Positions 49,320-60,935 of a stretch of 64,000 nucleotides of DNA are shown piece by piece. The DNA comes from Saxidomus purpurata. Its lineage: Eukaryota > Mollusca > Bivalvia > Venerida > Veneridae. The stretch is taken from NCBI GenBank assembly GCA_022818135.1, contig JAFMSR010000015.1, positions 19,007,132 through 19,071,131 on the forward strand, read 5' to 3'. The position numbers and the translations under genes are program-made. Position 1 is the stretch's first letter. Each line of letters starts with the position of its first letter. The notes beneath the pieces were generated by a model. It was not told the DNA's origin. It saw only the letters and a program-made list of their open reading frames with translations, and ran no database searches.

Positions 49320-51420
49320 AGCCATGTTTCAATATGTGTCGGAGTGTGCAAAAGTATACACTTAATTAATACCAAACGTAAATAAGGGTTTAATAGAAAG
49401 CTTGCAAAGTGCATTTTTTTCAAGCTAGCAAAGAACGAGCTGTTGAATTAATGTATACTTAATTTATGTGTATGCATGATTGCACTTGGTACAAAATATC
49501 ATAAGTTGTGTGGTAAATGAGTTTTAAATACACAGGATTGGAGCAAACAAAGACTTCGTTGTGTTTGTTTATTGTTAAGTAAACTGTTTATATCTATATG
49601 TGAACAGTCATGTTGAATTAATTTATGTTTTGTTTTTACCCAATGCGTTAATTCTAATTTATTATTTGTTTTATTGATTGTTGTTTAGAAATGTTTTTAT
49701 CTCAAAAAAAAAACAAAACACATTTTTAAAGTTATGACTGCATCTTACTTCACCAAGATACTTAAACTCAATTGGTGATTTGAATACATGCAAAAAAAAT
49801 TATACTATTTTATCAGCGGATAAAAATGAAAATAAACCGTTAACAATAGGTGGATTCTAAATTTATTTATGATTGCAACAAAAAAAAGTAGTATAAATGT
49901 TAAGGATATATCACTTCAAAGTTTTGTGACAGATTAAATATTTATAGAAAGAAGTTCCTTTGTTGTTATTTCATTCATTTATGTTCATAGTGTGCCAAGT
50001 CAGACCAGCCTCAAAATAGACATGGAAACGGTCTTTATATCTTCCAGATTCCGCTATTTGTATTTATGTCTGCCGATTACTTGTTGGAGTTATATTCTGT
50101 TTGATTGCAAGGGATAAAGAAAACACATAGTCCAATTGAAATGAATTTTGTCATTTTAATAAATGACAAGTTACTTGAAAAATGTATAAAATGTATCAAA
50201 ATACATAATGCATGAGCATTTATCATGATCAACAAAATATGCAAACAATGCATACATATTATAACGAGAAATATACATTTTTCTGTAATTACTAGTATAA
50301 TATGCTATGCTATAATGAAAAACACAGTAAATGAGTATTGCATTAATACAATGTAACTTAATTCCGCAATCACATGTTGGCCAATAATAAGCCGCCACAT
50401 TTTGCGAACATTGCTGTTCGCAATAACGGCCAACAAAAAACCAACCAACATGTGAACGGAAGGATATTGGAGCAATCGGGCACTAAGAGAAACATACTGC
50501 AGTGATGCTAATCCATGGTAAAAGTAAATTAAAGTAAATTGTTGTCAGAGGCCCTTGTCCCCATGACCGATTTGTGGTGTCACAAAATTGATGTCCTTTA
50601 TATATATACATGTACATATACCTCTATTCTATAAGAGCAAAATTGTACTGAAAGAATAATTTATCACTGAATAAACAGGAAGATTCTTTTAAAATTACAA
50701 CGCATTCTCAAAATCACGTTGTACTACAGCTGTCGATTGAGTTGAAACTTGCATCTAAGACAAGACAGAATACATGTATATCAACAGGAAAAATCAGTAA
50801 CATTTTTATTTCTTGTATTATTTATAATTAGGAACGTAGAAGTTCAAAAGTTAAGGCCCACAATAAGGCACAATTCTGCTAAAAAAGAAAGTTTGGCAAA
50901 GGGCAGGACAAATTGCTATTGAAAAATGACGCTAAACCGGGTCTATGTTTCTAATTGTTTACCTTTTTATTTTTTTCAGATGATGCTTGAATTATAACGT
51001 AGAGAAATTGTCACTTTTTATTTCAGTAACTTACTCTTCGTAAGCATATGCCAACAAAATGAACTTGAATATTTCGATTCACAATTTCATGAACAGTGTA
51101 AAATTTGTATAAAAGTATGTATACCCTTGTCAATTTAACTATTTTCTAAAGTTCATAAAATGTAAGCATAAATAAAGTTACTGGTGATTTGTTAATGGAA
51201 ATCTCGGAAAACATATTCAAATATATTTGTCAAAGAAATCAATACATATGACTGGCAGAAGTGTACGGATATGTAGTTTTGAGGATCTTATTTGTTTGAG
51301 TAATTAGAATAAACAAAAACAAGTCGCCCGCAATTTATTTAAAGATAAGACGATTGTAACAAATTTCCCATTCTATATTTCTGGACAAGAACAAGACATG
51401 TATTTAATATATTTCAACAA
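49320..51420. other. No recognised feature
   Basis: Strongly AT-rich, with short frames only. No conserved motif, SINE head or palindrome was noticed. Confidence 0.45.
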
Positions 51421-51424
51421 GAGC

Positions 51425-52500
51425 TGTCCGTCACAAGTGGCAAATGCTCCCGAAAGAGGTGTCTCACAGTGTGTATCCTTTCCATGTGCTCAACAATTGT
51501 GCCATAGAGATGTGGTTCTTGCACGAGACATATTGTTTTGAACATTTGCTGAACATTTGTGCCAAGTTATTTTAAAATCAATCAATGCATGACAAAGTTA
51601 TAGCCCGGACACAAATGTATGCAGATATATACAGGATTCCATTACCTATAAACTCTAAGTGTGATCTTGACCTTTGAGGTAGGGACGTCTTACATGAGTC
51701 TTACATGCGGCAGGTCGGCCCGATGTGCTAAACATTAGTGCTAATTTCTTTTAAAATCAATCAATGCATGAAAAAGTTATAGTCCGGACACGTATACAGG
51801 ATTCGATTACCTTCAAACTCTAAGGTTGAACTTGACCTTTCAGGTAGGGGCGTGGGTCTTACACGCGACACGTCGGCTTAATTTGCTGAACATTTGTGCC
51901 AAGTTATTTTAAAATCCTTTAATGCATGATAAAATAACAGTCCGGACAAGAATGTGTGCACAGATAGAGGATTCCATTAGTTTCTAAAACTAAGTGTGAC
52001 CTTCGCCTTTGAGGTAGGAACATGGGTCTTGCATGCGACACATCGGCTTAATTTGCTGAACATTTGTGCCAAGTTATTTTAAAATCCTTTAATGCATGAT
52101 AAAACAACAGTCCGGACAAGAATGTGTGCACAGATAGAGGATTCCATTAGTTTCTCAAACTAAGTGTGACCTTCGCCTTTGAGGTAGGAACATGGGTCTT
52201 GCATGCGACACATCGTCTTGATGTGCTGAACATTTGTGCCAAGTTCTTTTTAAAATCCTTCAATATGCCCGGACACGAATGTGTGCATATATAGAGGATT
52301 CCATTACCTTTAAACTCTAAATGTGACCTTTGAGATAGGGACGCGGGTCTTGCACACGACACAGCGTCTTGATGTGCTGAACATTTGTGCCAAGTTATTC
52401 AAAATCCTTCAATGCATGACAGAGTTACTGCCCGGACACGAAAAAATGTAAGGGGACGGACAGACGATGCAATTTTAATATGCCATCCTTTGGGCGCATA
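51425..52500 (-). repeat. Pearl/HINE-like element with 170-bp tandem core
   Basis: In minus orientation it has a GTCCGTCC head (about 52450-52466). About six units follow, carrying 'gcatgaaggattttaaaata'-type and 'ctacctcaaaggtcaaggtc'-type segments. It ends in 'cacctctttcgggagca' and 'gctcttgttg'. Two units (from 51873 and 52043) are nearly identical over 170 bases. Same family as 10438-11480. Confidence 0.85.
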
Positions 52501-52645
52501 AAAATGCAAATTTTAACGAGGTCCTTCTGTATTTTTCAGATTTTGTTACACAATTCTTGCATTATATTGTACAATTCTTGAAGGTTCAGACTGTTGTGTT
52601 TTGTTAGCACTCCCATGTATATAATAGTATAGAGAAAATTCCTCA

Positions 52646-54518
52646 TCAATGACACAATTCTTTATTTCCGAAAATCACATGTCGACAAATTGATCCTACC
52701 ATCGTTTTCATCGTCCGAACTGTGAATTCATTGAAAGGTTCCTTCATTATACGGCTAAATAGGTGTATACCATATATGGAAGACCAGTTGTACGTGCCAT
52801 ATTTGGTATCATAAAGGTCTACATCATTCAAGTCCATAGGTCGAGAAATCGTTCCATATTCAAGATGTATCAGATCCCTATGTTTGCCTGCAATTATGTT
52901 GGGATATATCATGCAGTTATAAACGTAGTATGAACTGTTATAATGAAAGCGGTACCCATCTAACCATAGATTGAGAAATGTCGCATTCTTCTGGGCCATT
53001 ATATAGAAGCATCCCATCAAACCATTGTTTAGATATGACATAAAAGTAGGATAATTTCTGTAGGAGTCTATGGGCTTAACTATTAGTTGATCCGTATCCA
53101 CGTATATCCCACCATAATTTATAAGAGCTTTAATACGCATAATAGCACCGGCATGCTCTTTATACGCAAGCCTTTGGCCAAATGGAGCTTCAGGGAGCGC
53201 ATGTTTCATGTGTATAATATTAGGTGAGATGTTTATAATGTAGTTCCAATATTTACCGGACGGGATTCTGTCTCCATGAAATATTATCATGCAGGGTTTA
53301 ACAAAACGGATTACACTTAAAATGCTAACGAAAGCATCGAATGTTAACTTTCTTTTCCTGTACCAGACATAGTGTACAACATTCGGGACACGGTAACCAC
53401 CCTTGCAGCACTGCTCTACGAACTTATCAACACACTGATCACCAAACGGAACAACAAAAATATCACCAGTATCATTCGTCCATGTCAAAGACACTACCTT
53501 ATCGTCGCTTTGTTTACAGTCTAACGAAAGTTTTAGTCGGGGCGTCTGATAATTTGTTTCACTGACATTGAAATACGGACATTCTACAGTATTTTCGTAC
53601 TTCCAGTTTTTCATGTCAAGCCTTCCAGGTATTACTTTGTTGGATATCAATTCATTCCACATACTGTTATTAATACAGACCTGTCCTCTAGATTCATTTG
53701 AAAATTCACTGTTATCAATATTTGCCTTTTCAAAGTGTTGTTGAAAATGACTGAAAACTTGTCTACCTCTTTCATTTCCGCCTTCTATTGCTCTTTGTTG
53801 GGTCGTAAGTGGTTCGCGATTTTGCTCTCCTATGATATCAGTATCTTCGCCAGTATGTCGCATGTAATCTGTAATTGATACGTAAGTATTCATGCAAATT
53901 TTACACCTAGTTGCCATTCATGCAAATTTTACACCTAGTTGCCATTCATGCAAATTTTACACCTAGTTGTCATTCATGCAAATTTTACACCTATTTGCCA
54001 TTCATGCAAATTTTACACCTAGTTGCCATTCATGCAAATTTTACACCTAGTTGCCATTCATGCAAATTTTACACCTAGTTGCCATTCCTTGCATTTTGTA
54101 GTTCTGTTCTAAGATAATAGTAACTAGTAAATACTATTAACTAATACTTCGAAATTAGATTGTTGTTATTTTTACAAGGCTTGGTCTGTACCAAAATACC
54201 CGTTTAGCATTGGTGCCTACTCATCTGAAATATATACTAAAAGTACTATAAATCTAGAGCCAGACCATGCGATACCCACAGTATCTTTTGCATTTTCCAG
54301 AATAACATTTGTTACGAAACATTACAAAAAATCCTTTAAGTCTATAATTTGAATAATCAACCTAGCTGTATATTTTGAATACAAAATGAAACAATGCACA
54401 TACCAGTTCCACTTTGCTTCATGTAATCCAAAAAGAACACTAGTTTTTTATTCGTGAAAAGGACAAGAAGGAAAAAACAGACAATAACAAGACCATATTT
54501 CCATCCCTTTTCTGTCAT
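52646..54518 (-). CDS. GT32-like Golgi glycosyltransferase (Gly_transf_sug, DXD motif)
   Basis: Two exons, 54404-54518 and 52646-53868, join in phase to give 445 residues. The start MTEKGWKYGLVIVCFFLL gives a short basic cytosolic end and a signal-anchor helix (residues 8-22), the usual type II Golgi topology. The lumenal part has VPNVVHYVWY (about 199-208), a donor-sugar region AGAIMRIKALINYGGIYVDT with the DTD catalytic/metal motif at 296-298, and several N-glycosylation sequons (e.g. NVS, NDT, NAT, NSS). These features fit the DXD sugar-binding glycosyltransferases related to alpha-1,4-galactosyl/GlcNAc transferases; the donor and acceptor cannot be told. The long frame extends 5' of the splice site to 53917 only because repeat DNA happens to be open. 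Stop TGA at 52646-52648. The gene looks intact. Confidence 0.85.
53886..54087. repeat. 28-bp minisatellite, seven copies, beside the splice acceptor
   Basis: The unit 'catgcaaattttacacct' plus 'agttgccatt' repeats at 53891, 53919, 53947, 53975, 54003, 54031 and 54059 with almost no divergence. It begins about 15 bases from the acceptor of the glycosyltransferase exon. On the minus strand each copy carries an ATGGCAACTAGG that creates a false start. Confidence 0.97.
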
Positions 54519-55182
54519 CTTGTAAAGGCTATCGTTGACAATGAATTGCTCCTCTCAAGATCAATAAGCAAATACAGGTTATAGGTTTTAGCTAAGCATT
54601 ATACAGTAACCAAACCCATCACAAGGCACGACATTTCATAATGTATTCATTTTGTGTACATCAACTTCTTTTCCGAAAAGAATCTTTATCAGTGTAATAA
54701 CATTCATAAGTTGTAGTTACAGCACTTGCTGCAATTAGTCCGATTTAATCCCTTATTTTTGTTTTTTTCTTTTCAGTTTCAAAAGCACAGTTGCATGTTC
54801 CAATTAAATTCCATTTATATAAAAATATATTGGAGCGGAAAATTGTTTGCACACATTTTGAAATATATCACCATTGTCATTAAACCCTAGGTAAATAATT
54901 TTCACCTCTAAAGACGTCCACAGGGTATATATAATTGTGTTTTATATACGTCAATCCCAGAAATATGATATACCATTCAGATATTTTTGAAAAGGATGAC
55001 TTATTACCCATCATATCAAAATAAAAATAAAATCTAAACTTAAGATATCTGTCCTCATGTATTAAAAGTGTGTAAATTCTAAATTTCTGACAGAAAGAGA
55101 AATATTATATAGAGCTATACGGACTATGAAAACAGTAAAATGTTTCTATTAATTATTTCTATAATGACTTTAACCTAGCTAA
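54519..55182. other. Upstream of the glycosyltransferase gene, no feature recognised
   Basis: AT-rich. Probably contains the promoter and 5' UTR; no distinct element was identified. Confidence 0.4.
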
Positions 55183-55410
55183 GGTGGAGCCACCGTGGCG
55201 CAGTGGTAGCGCGTTCGCCTCAGGATCGAAGGACCCCTGGTTCGCCATGTCGATAGTGTCCTTAGGCAAGACACAAACAATTCCACATTGCCTCTCTCTA
55301 TTCGAGGTTGATTCCATCTGCATGGAATGAGTCTCGAGAGCGATTTATATAAGTTGTAAGAACTTGTTTCGCATTCGGGAATTAATAAATTAGTATAAAC
55401 TAAATGAAAG
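55183..55410 (+). mobile_element. tRNA-derived SINE, copy 2
   Basis: The head is CCGTGGCGCAGTGGTAGCGC (A box TGGCGCAGTGG) with an imperfect B box (TGGTTCGCCATG). The body 'tagtgtccttaggcaagaca' and 'gattccatctgcatggaat' ends in 'gtaagaacttgtttcgcatt'. Same family as 26665-26893, opposite strand. Confidence 0.85.
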
Positions 55411-55688
55411 GGGAATTGGCATGTAAGATAACTTTTTACGTTTAAAACAGATTTATATTGTCTATAATAGTAACATCTATTAGAATGTTCTATACTCTAA
55501 TACCATCCTTGTTTAGACAATCTGAAAGTCTTTGTTTAAAAACATTTACAAATCATATTCAATATTTTACATCAAAACAAGTATTTGACAAATCCTGTAT
55601 CCTAATCCAAACAAAGTGGCAGACGAAGCCGCACCATTGTTAGTTAAACTCCTAAAAAGATTTACAAAAGGTCGTTTGAACTGACTCT

Positions 55689-55747
55689 ATCACCAGTGAG
55701 TGCTCATATCACCAGTGAGTGCTCATATCACCAGTGAGTGCTCATAT
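55689..55747. repeat. 20-bp tandem repeat, three copies
   Basis: 'atcaccagtgagtgctcat' repeats three times at 20-base spacing with a degenerate fourth start. Confidence 0.9.
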
Positions 55748-55950
55748 CCCCAGAGCTTTGTCTCTTGGCACAATATTGGTTTAACCATGGCATAAAAATT
55801 CTTACACATTTCGGTATAATTGAAACGCCTGTATATTTATAATTAAAAAATGGATATTTTCGCATGTGCAGCTAACGTGACCATGACAGTTCAGGAGTAA
55901 ACAGAAGACACATAATTTTATTTGTACTAGATGGGTGCTCAGTAGAAAAC

Positions 55951-56223
55951 TTGTGTCGCCCTCTTACGCTTTGTCAGAATAACCAATAATTTTGTGACAA
56001 AAGTACAAAAAGGGGCATAACTCTGTTAAATATGACCCTGACCTACCTAAATTTGGTGGCATCAAGACCCTTTTGTCATAAGCAATACAATTGTAAAGTT
56101 TGATGAAGAAATCTTAAGAAAAGGCAAAGTTATAGCCAACGTTAAGTTTATGTGACGGACAGACGGACCGACGGACCAACGGACAAAGCGATCCCTTATG
56201 TATCTCCGAAAGGGCGACACAAA
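55951..56223. mobile_element. Short element with GTGTCGCCCT inverted ends
   Basis: The ends TTGTGTCGCCCTCTTACG and, on the opposite strand, TTGTGTCGCCCTTTCGGAG enclose about 270 bp with a GACGGACCGACGGACC tract. The target duplication is unclear. Confidence 0.6.
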
Positions 56224-56242
56224 AAGTAGGCTGTTTTATAGG

Positions 56243-56560
56243 AGTATCTCCACAATTCAAGCATTCAACATTCCGTAATTGGCAACCGTTACGAAAAACA
56301 TTGAAAAGCGAACACTTTGGTGAGATTGATTTGGGGCAGTTTCTGCACAGTAAGCAACATCGTCTGCAAATAACCAGCAATATCTATCTGGAATCTCATT
56401 ATTAATAAATATACCAGGATCACAGTTTGAACGTATATATTCACAAAGATCATTTATGAACAAGACAAAAAGACAAAGAGTAGCGGGCTACACACATCAC
56501 CTTGTTGATTAACTTTAGTGCAATGGAAGTAACTCGTCAAGCATTGTCTTGCACGTACAC
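56243..56560 (-). pseudogene. Non-LTR reverse transcriptase core, fragment
   Basis: On the minus strand a frame with N-Q-Q-G-D-V-C-S-P-L-L-F-V shifts by one base into F-I-N-D-L-C-E-Y and then L-F-A-D-D-V-A-Y. This is the palm of a LINE RT. It is truncated after the FADD box. Confidence 0.75.
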
Positions 56561-56599
56561 AAGATATTAAAGCACGTTAAATAAATAGTTACTTTGATA

Positions 56600-57130
56600 A
56601 TTTTATCAATATTACTGATGACCTTCTACACCTGCACCATATCTGCCATTTCTCTACGGCACTTATGAGCAGGTACGCTCAATATTTTCTAACCTATCTT
56701 GGCATGAAAAATATATAAGACTTCCTACAACTCTATAGGCTCTACGTTGAACATTTTCAATTACTCTTATATTATTTTTTCAATTTTGGTGACTAGATTA
56801 CTTAACCACATTCAAAGTGGAGTCTCACTACGGCCTTATACAATTCGAGGAACATGACCTTATCAGTATGTGTGAAGGTTTTGCAAATCAGTCCCATGTT
56901 TTCTAAGTTTGGCTATCTTAATTTTTGACTGGGTGTGTTCACTGAATTTCATTCTACGTTCGAAAGAAATTACCACATCTTTCTCATATGTCACCTCCTG
57001 TATTTCATGGATACGTTTTGTGTGTCAAATGTAAGTTGCCAACATTTTGCCAAATGTGTGGTTGAGTGGTACATGATTAGCCCCTTGTGATCCGATATCA
57101 TGTTTTGTTCTTCTAAATGTTGAACAATTT
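56600..57130 (-). pseudogene. Non-LTR reverse transcriptase C-terminal part, fragment
   Basis: Minus-strand frames read H-E-I-Q-E-V-T-Y-E-K-D-V-V-I-S, R-M-K-F-S-E-H-T-Q, then a shifted VMFLELYKAVVRLHFECG-like stretch and VIENVQRRAYRVVG. This is the region after the FADD box in CR1/RTE-like RTs. It lies upstream of the palm fragment on the same strand, so the order is scrambled or two insertions are present. Confidence 0.65.
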
Positions 57131-57149
57131 CATTTCTGAATATTTTGCA

Positions 57150-57503
57150 GCAAATTAATGTGATACTGATGGGTCTATAACTTTCAACCTTTCTACAGCT
57201 ACAAGACTTGTGACTTGTGTCACTCGCATTTACTACTTTCCACTCATCTAGTAGTTTCCCTTCCTATTGATTTGGTATACACTGTTACAAAAAGTCCTTG
57301 TTTAACGTTATTTCATTTAGAATTTTATTTACATTGTCTCTCTTTAAATCTAGTAGTTTTTCTTTGTTTTCGTCTGTCAAAACAGTTATAAGTGGTTATT
57401 CACATGTGTTGCTTTTACCCGATTGTTGGTTTCTTAATAACCAAAGATTGTTGTTGTTTTTGTGTTATCCTAAGTTGTGTCGTGTTATGCAAGTTCGTTT
57501 TTC

Positions 57504-57552
<49 letters not shown>

Positions 57553-58018
57553 AAATTTTAGATTATAAATAATGTTAATCTTTTCTCTGAACGAATGGTT
57601 TTATGTATTATTATGTTATGTTTGATAAAAAAACCCAACAATATCACGGTCTTGCTGATACATGTATAGAACTCGAAAGTCGCATGAATGAAAATGGTGC
57701 ACATGTATACCTTTGGTGGCGTTCAAATTTTGTAATGCAGGCATTCTCAGTTTCAATTCCTCTTTCGCATGATAGTTCGGCATTGATCTCCAAAGTGTTA
57801 CCAATTCTTTAGTGTTTTTGAGATACTGTTCGAAGATTGAGCTCGGCTAAATGTTATTGACTTGCTGTTCTCCGATTCCTGCATTCAACATAGCTGGAAA
57901 TTTATTTTTAAACTCATAAAAGCTATATTTGTATTTCTAGTTCCTGCTGGCCTTTATGCCAAAGGGTAGTCTGTATTCATAACAAAAACAACATGTGAAT
58001 TAAAAGCTGACGGTATGT
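57150..58018. other. No gene recognised
   Basis: Short frames only, apart from the CT microsatellite. The first few hundred bases may be further LINE remnants. Confidence 0.4.
57506..57551. repeat. (CT)n microsatellite
   Basis: About 23 CT dinucleotides without interruption. Confidence 0.98.
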
Positions 58019-58128
58019 ATAGGTTATAGGTCTATATTACAGGAATAAACAAATTTATTGCGAGGGAGCGTTAGCGAACCGATGCAATAAGTTTTTTTAT
58101 TTCTGTAATATGGACCTATAACCAACCT
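58019..58128. repeat. Hairpin palindrome with GCGAGGGAGCGTTAGCG loop
   Basis: The arms GGTTATAGGTC...ATATTACAG...TTATTGC and their inverted copy (few differences) enclose a GC-rich loop of about 20 bases. Likely a small foldback element. Confidence 0.75.
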
Positions 58129-59690
58129 TACAGTTTTCCCATATACAGACAATATTTGTATTGAAATATATAGAGATTTAGGGCGGAGCTTAGCTCTGTG
58201 ATGTCACAGTCTTACTTATTGGAAAAATAAGTGAAATAATTATTTTCATATTGGAAATATTGAGTCAATATGGAGAATACAATTAGCTTTTTTGAATGAA
58301 ATAGGGGCATTTGATTGGATTGGAAAGTAGGGCAAACTGTAATATGTGCTATTTGTTTAACTTACTTATCTTTTTTAAAGGCATATGCATAGGTTGGTTG
58401 TAAGGTGTATGGTATATTTTAATTCAAATATATTTTTTTCTAAATATTCTGATATTTTTTGTTCATCATTTTATTAATCTCGTTATTTGGACTAATTTTT
58501 AGCTGTTGATCTAGTCGAGGGCCCGTTCGTAATAAATGCCCCAAGGGAAATAACTACGTAACAAGAAAAAGAAATATTGTACATACTTGCTCCTCTTGTT
58601 ACATTATGTTTGAAACTAGCGTAAAATAATACTCCGACAAAGTTTACGACTTTCAGCATTAAATTTTAGTATTATATATTTCATATTATAAACAATAGTT
58701 CAGCGCTCATGGATGTTTCCAATGATTATAAACACATTATATTTATGATAAAGCAGATTAAAGCATCAAAATACCTGCAGCCAGTACCTCACGTGCTCTT
58801 TCCGTCACTAGAAGACGTTAAAAGAAATGTCTGACATTGCTTTTGAGTTCTGCTCCCAGACGTACAAAGACACAGACAGACGACGTGGTAATTGCCAATC
58901 GTCACTTCAGAAGACATGAATAACGGACAACGTTACACCTTTAGATTGGGTGTGATTAAGTCAATGGCGAAACCAAATATTAGGTTCGAAAGGAAAACCA
59001 CAGCCATCTTGGGTCTCTAGTAGCTTTCTTCTTTAACAGACCAACTTGTATCGCTGTCTGTTAAACTAAACATTTTAGATAATCATTGAAGAGTGTACCA
59101 TCCAGTCCCTGAGATTTTATTCGGACATAATAAAAGCATTCAATTGGCACATTTCTTTCACATTCGTTGTACTTTTGATTTGGTTCGATGTAACATATAT
59201 ATTGTCACAAAAAAATCGTACACGATACGTACAAGCACATGGAAAACGCTATGACTGTATCAAAACACATTTTAAAAATTCAAATGGCACAGTTACATTT
59301 AAAAATAAAAATATAAGTTAATGTTAACGACAATCTGTTGATAATTTGAAATTTATTTACTGTTTGAAATGTTACAAAATTCTGCTTTATATACTGTAGT
59401 AAAAGTTTCGAAGTAACATATGCAAAAGTTAACTTTTCACAGTAACCGGTTTGCAAATCCCCATCGGGGAGGCTTGACAGGTTACTAAAGTTAGCAATTG
59501 TTTCCCGGTTTCGTTCGAAATCGGGAGTTTCCTTTGTGATGCGTGTATGTGGTCGCAGGGTCGCAAAACTGTCCCATTTTTTCAAAAACTATTTCTGTTA
59601 ACATAAAATGAATTGTATTCATTTCTATTAATTGAAGTATCCTCCCGTTTTTCACAACGCCACTTTCATTTTGATGAGTTTTGCTCAGTA
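58129..59690. other. No gene recognised
   Basis: AT-rich; short frames only. One minus-strand 101-codon frame at 59280-59585 has no family resemblance. Confidence 0.4.
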
Positions 59691-60935
59691 GGCGTTGTTC
59701 AGTAAATACTGTTCAGTGAGCACCACTCACATTACGCATTTTTCCGTGAGCACCACTCACATTACGCATTGTTCAGTGAGCACTACTCACATTACGCATT
59801 GTTCAGTGAGCACTTCTCACATTACGCATTGTTCAGTGAACACTACTCACTTTACGCATTGTTCAGTGAGCACTACTCACATTACGCATTGTTCAGTGAG
59901 CACTACTCACTTTACGCATTGTTCCGTGAGCACTACTCACTTTACGCATTGTTCAGTGAGCACTACTCACATTACGCATTGTTCAGTGAGCACTACTCAC
60001 TTTACGCATTGTTCCGTGAGCACTACTCACTTTACGCATTGTTCAGTGAGCATTTCTGACGGTGAGTGTTGTTCAGTGAGCACTACACACAGTGAGCATT
60101 GTTAGTGATCATTACTCAAAATAAGAACTGTTCTGTGAGCATTGTTCAGTGAGCACGCCTTACAAAGAGTACGATTTAGTGAGCACTACTAACAGTGAGC
60201 ATTGTTCGGTGATTACTCATAGTGAGCATTGTTCAGTGAGCAATACTTACAGTGAGCATTGTTGAGTGAGCACTACTCACAATGAAAACTTTGCAGTGAC
60301 CATTGTTGAGTGAGCACTTCTCACAATGAGCATTGTTCAGTGAGCATTACTCACAGTGAGAGTTGTTCAGTGATCACTACCTTCAATGGGAACTGTTTAG
60401 TGAGCATCGTTCAGTTTGCACTTCTCACAGTGAGTATTGTTCAGTGATCACTACTCTTAGTGACCATTGCTCTGTTACTGTTCAGTGAGCATTGTTCAGT
60501 GAGCATTTTCACGGTGAGCATTGTTCAGTGAGCACTTCTCACGGTGAGTTTTGTTCAGTGAGCATTATTCACAATAAGTACTGTGCAGTGAGCATTATTC
60601 ATTGAGCACTTCTCGCAGTGAGTATTGTTCAGTGAGCACTTCTAAGAGTGAGAATTATTCGGTGAGCACTTCTTACAGTGAGAATTTTTCAGTGATCACT
60701 TTTCACAGTGAGTGTTATTTAGTGTGCACTACTCACATTGAGCCTTGTTCAGTGAGCACGTCTCATATTAAGCACTGTTCAGTGAGCACTACTAACAGTG
60801 AGCATTGTTCAGTGAGCACTTCTCACTGTGAGTGTTGTTCAGTGAGCATTTCTCACAATGAGAATTGTTTAGTGAGCACTTATCACATTGAGCAATGCTT
60901 AAGTGAGCACTTCTCACCGTGAGTATTGTTCAGTG
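59690..60935. repeat. 30-bp hairpin minisatellite and its degenerate extension
   Basis: 59701-60060 contains twelve consecutive 30-base units, 'cattgttcagtgagcactac' plus 'tcacattacg', with small changes such as tactc/tttac. Every unit holds an inverted pair GTGAG-CACTA-CTCAC. From 60060 to 60935 the period is lost but the GTGAGCA and CTCAC pieces persist. Two plus-strand frames stay open over the regular part and would give repeats such as HCSVSTTHIT. This is a consequence of the 30-base unit, not coding evidence. Confidence 0.95.

Noticed and set aside
53869..53917. Start of the glycosyltransferase at 53917
   Set aside because: That ATG belongs to the 28-bp repeat. Splicing to 54404-54518 in phase restores a signal anchor, which the family requires.
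57298..57561. 87-codon ORF ending in Leu-Ser repeats
   Set aside because: Its end is translated CT microsatellite and the rest has no motif.
59695..60105. 136-residue Ser/Thr/His-rich repeat protein
   Set aside because: A 30-base unit keeps any stop-free frame open, and a second overlapping frame is open as well. No upstream exon or signal was found.
59690..60935. CRISPR-like array
   Set aside because: Units adjoin without unique spacers, the sequence between hairpins is itself repeated, and this is eukaryotic nuclear DNA with spliced genes. It is a minisatellite.
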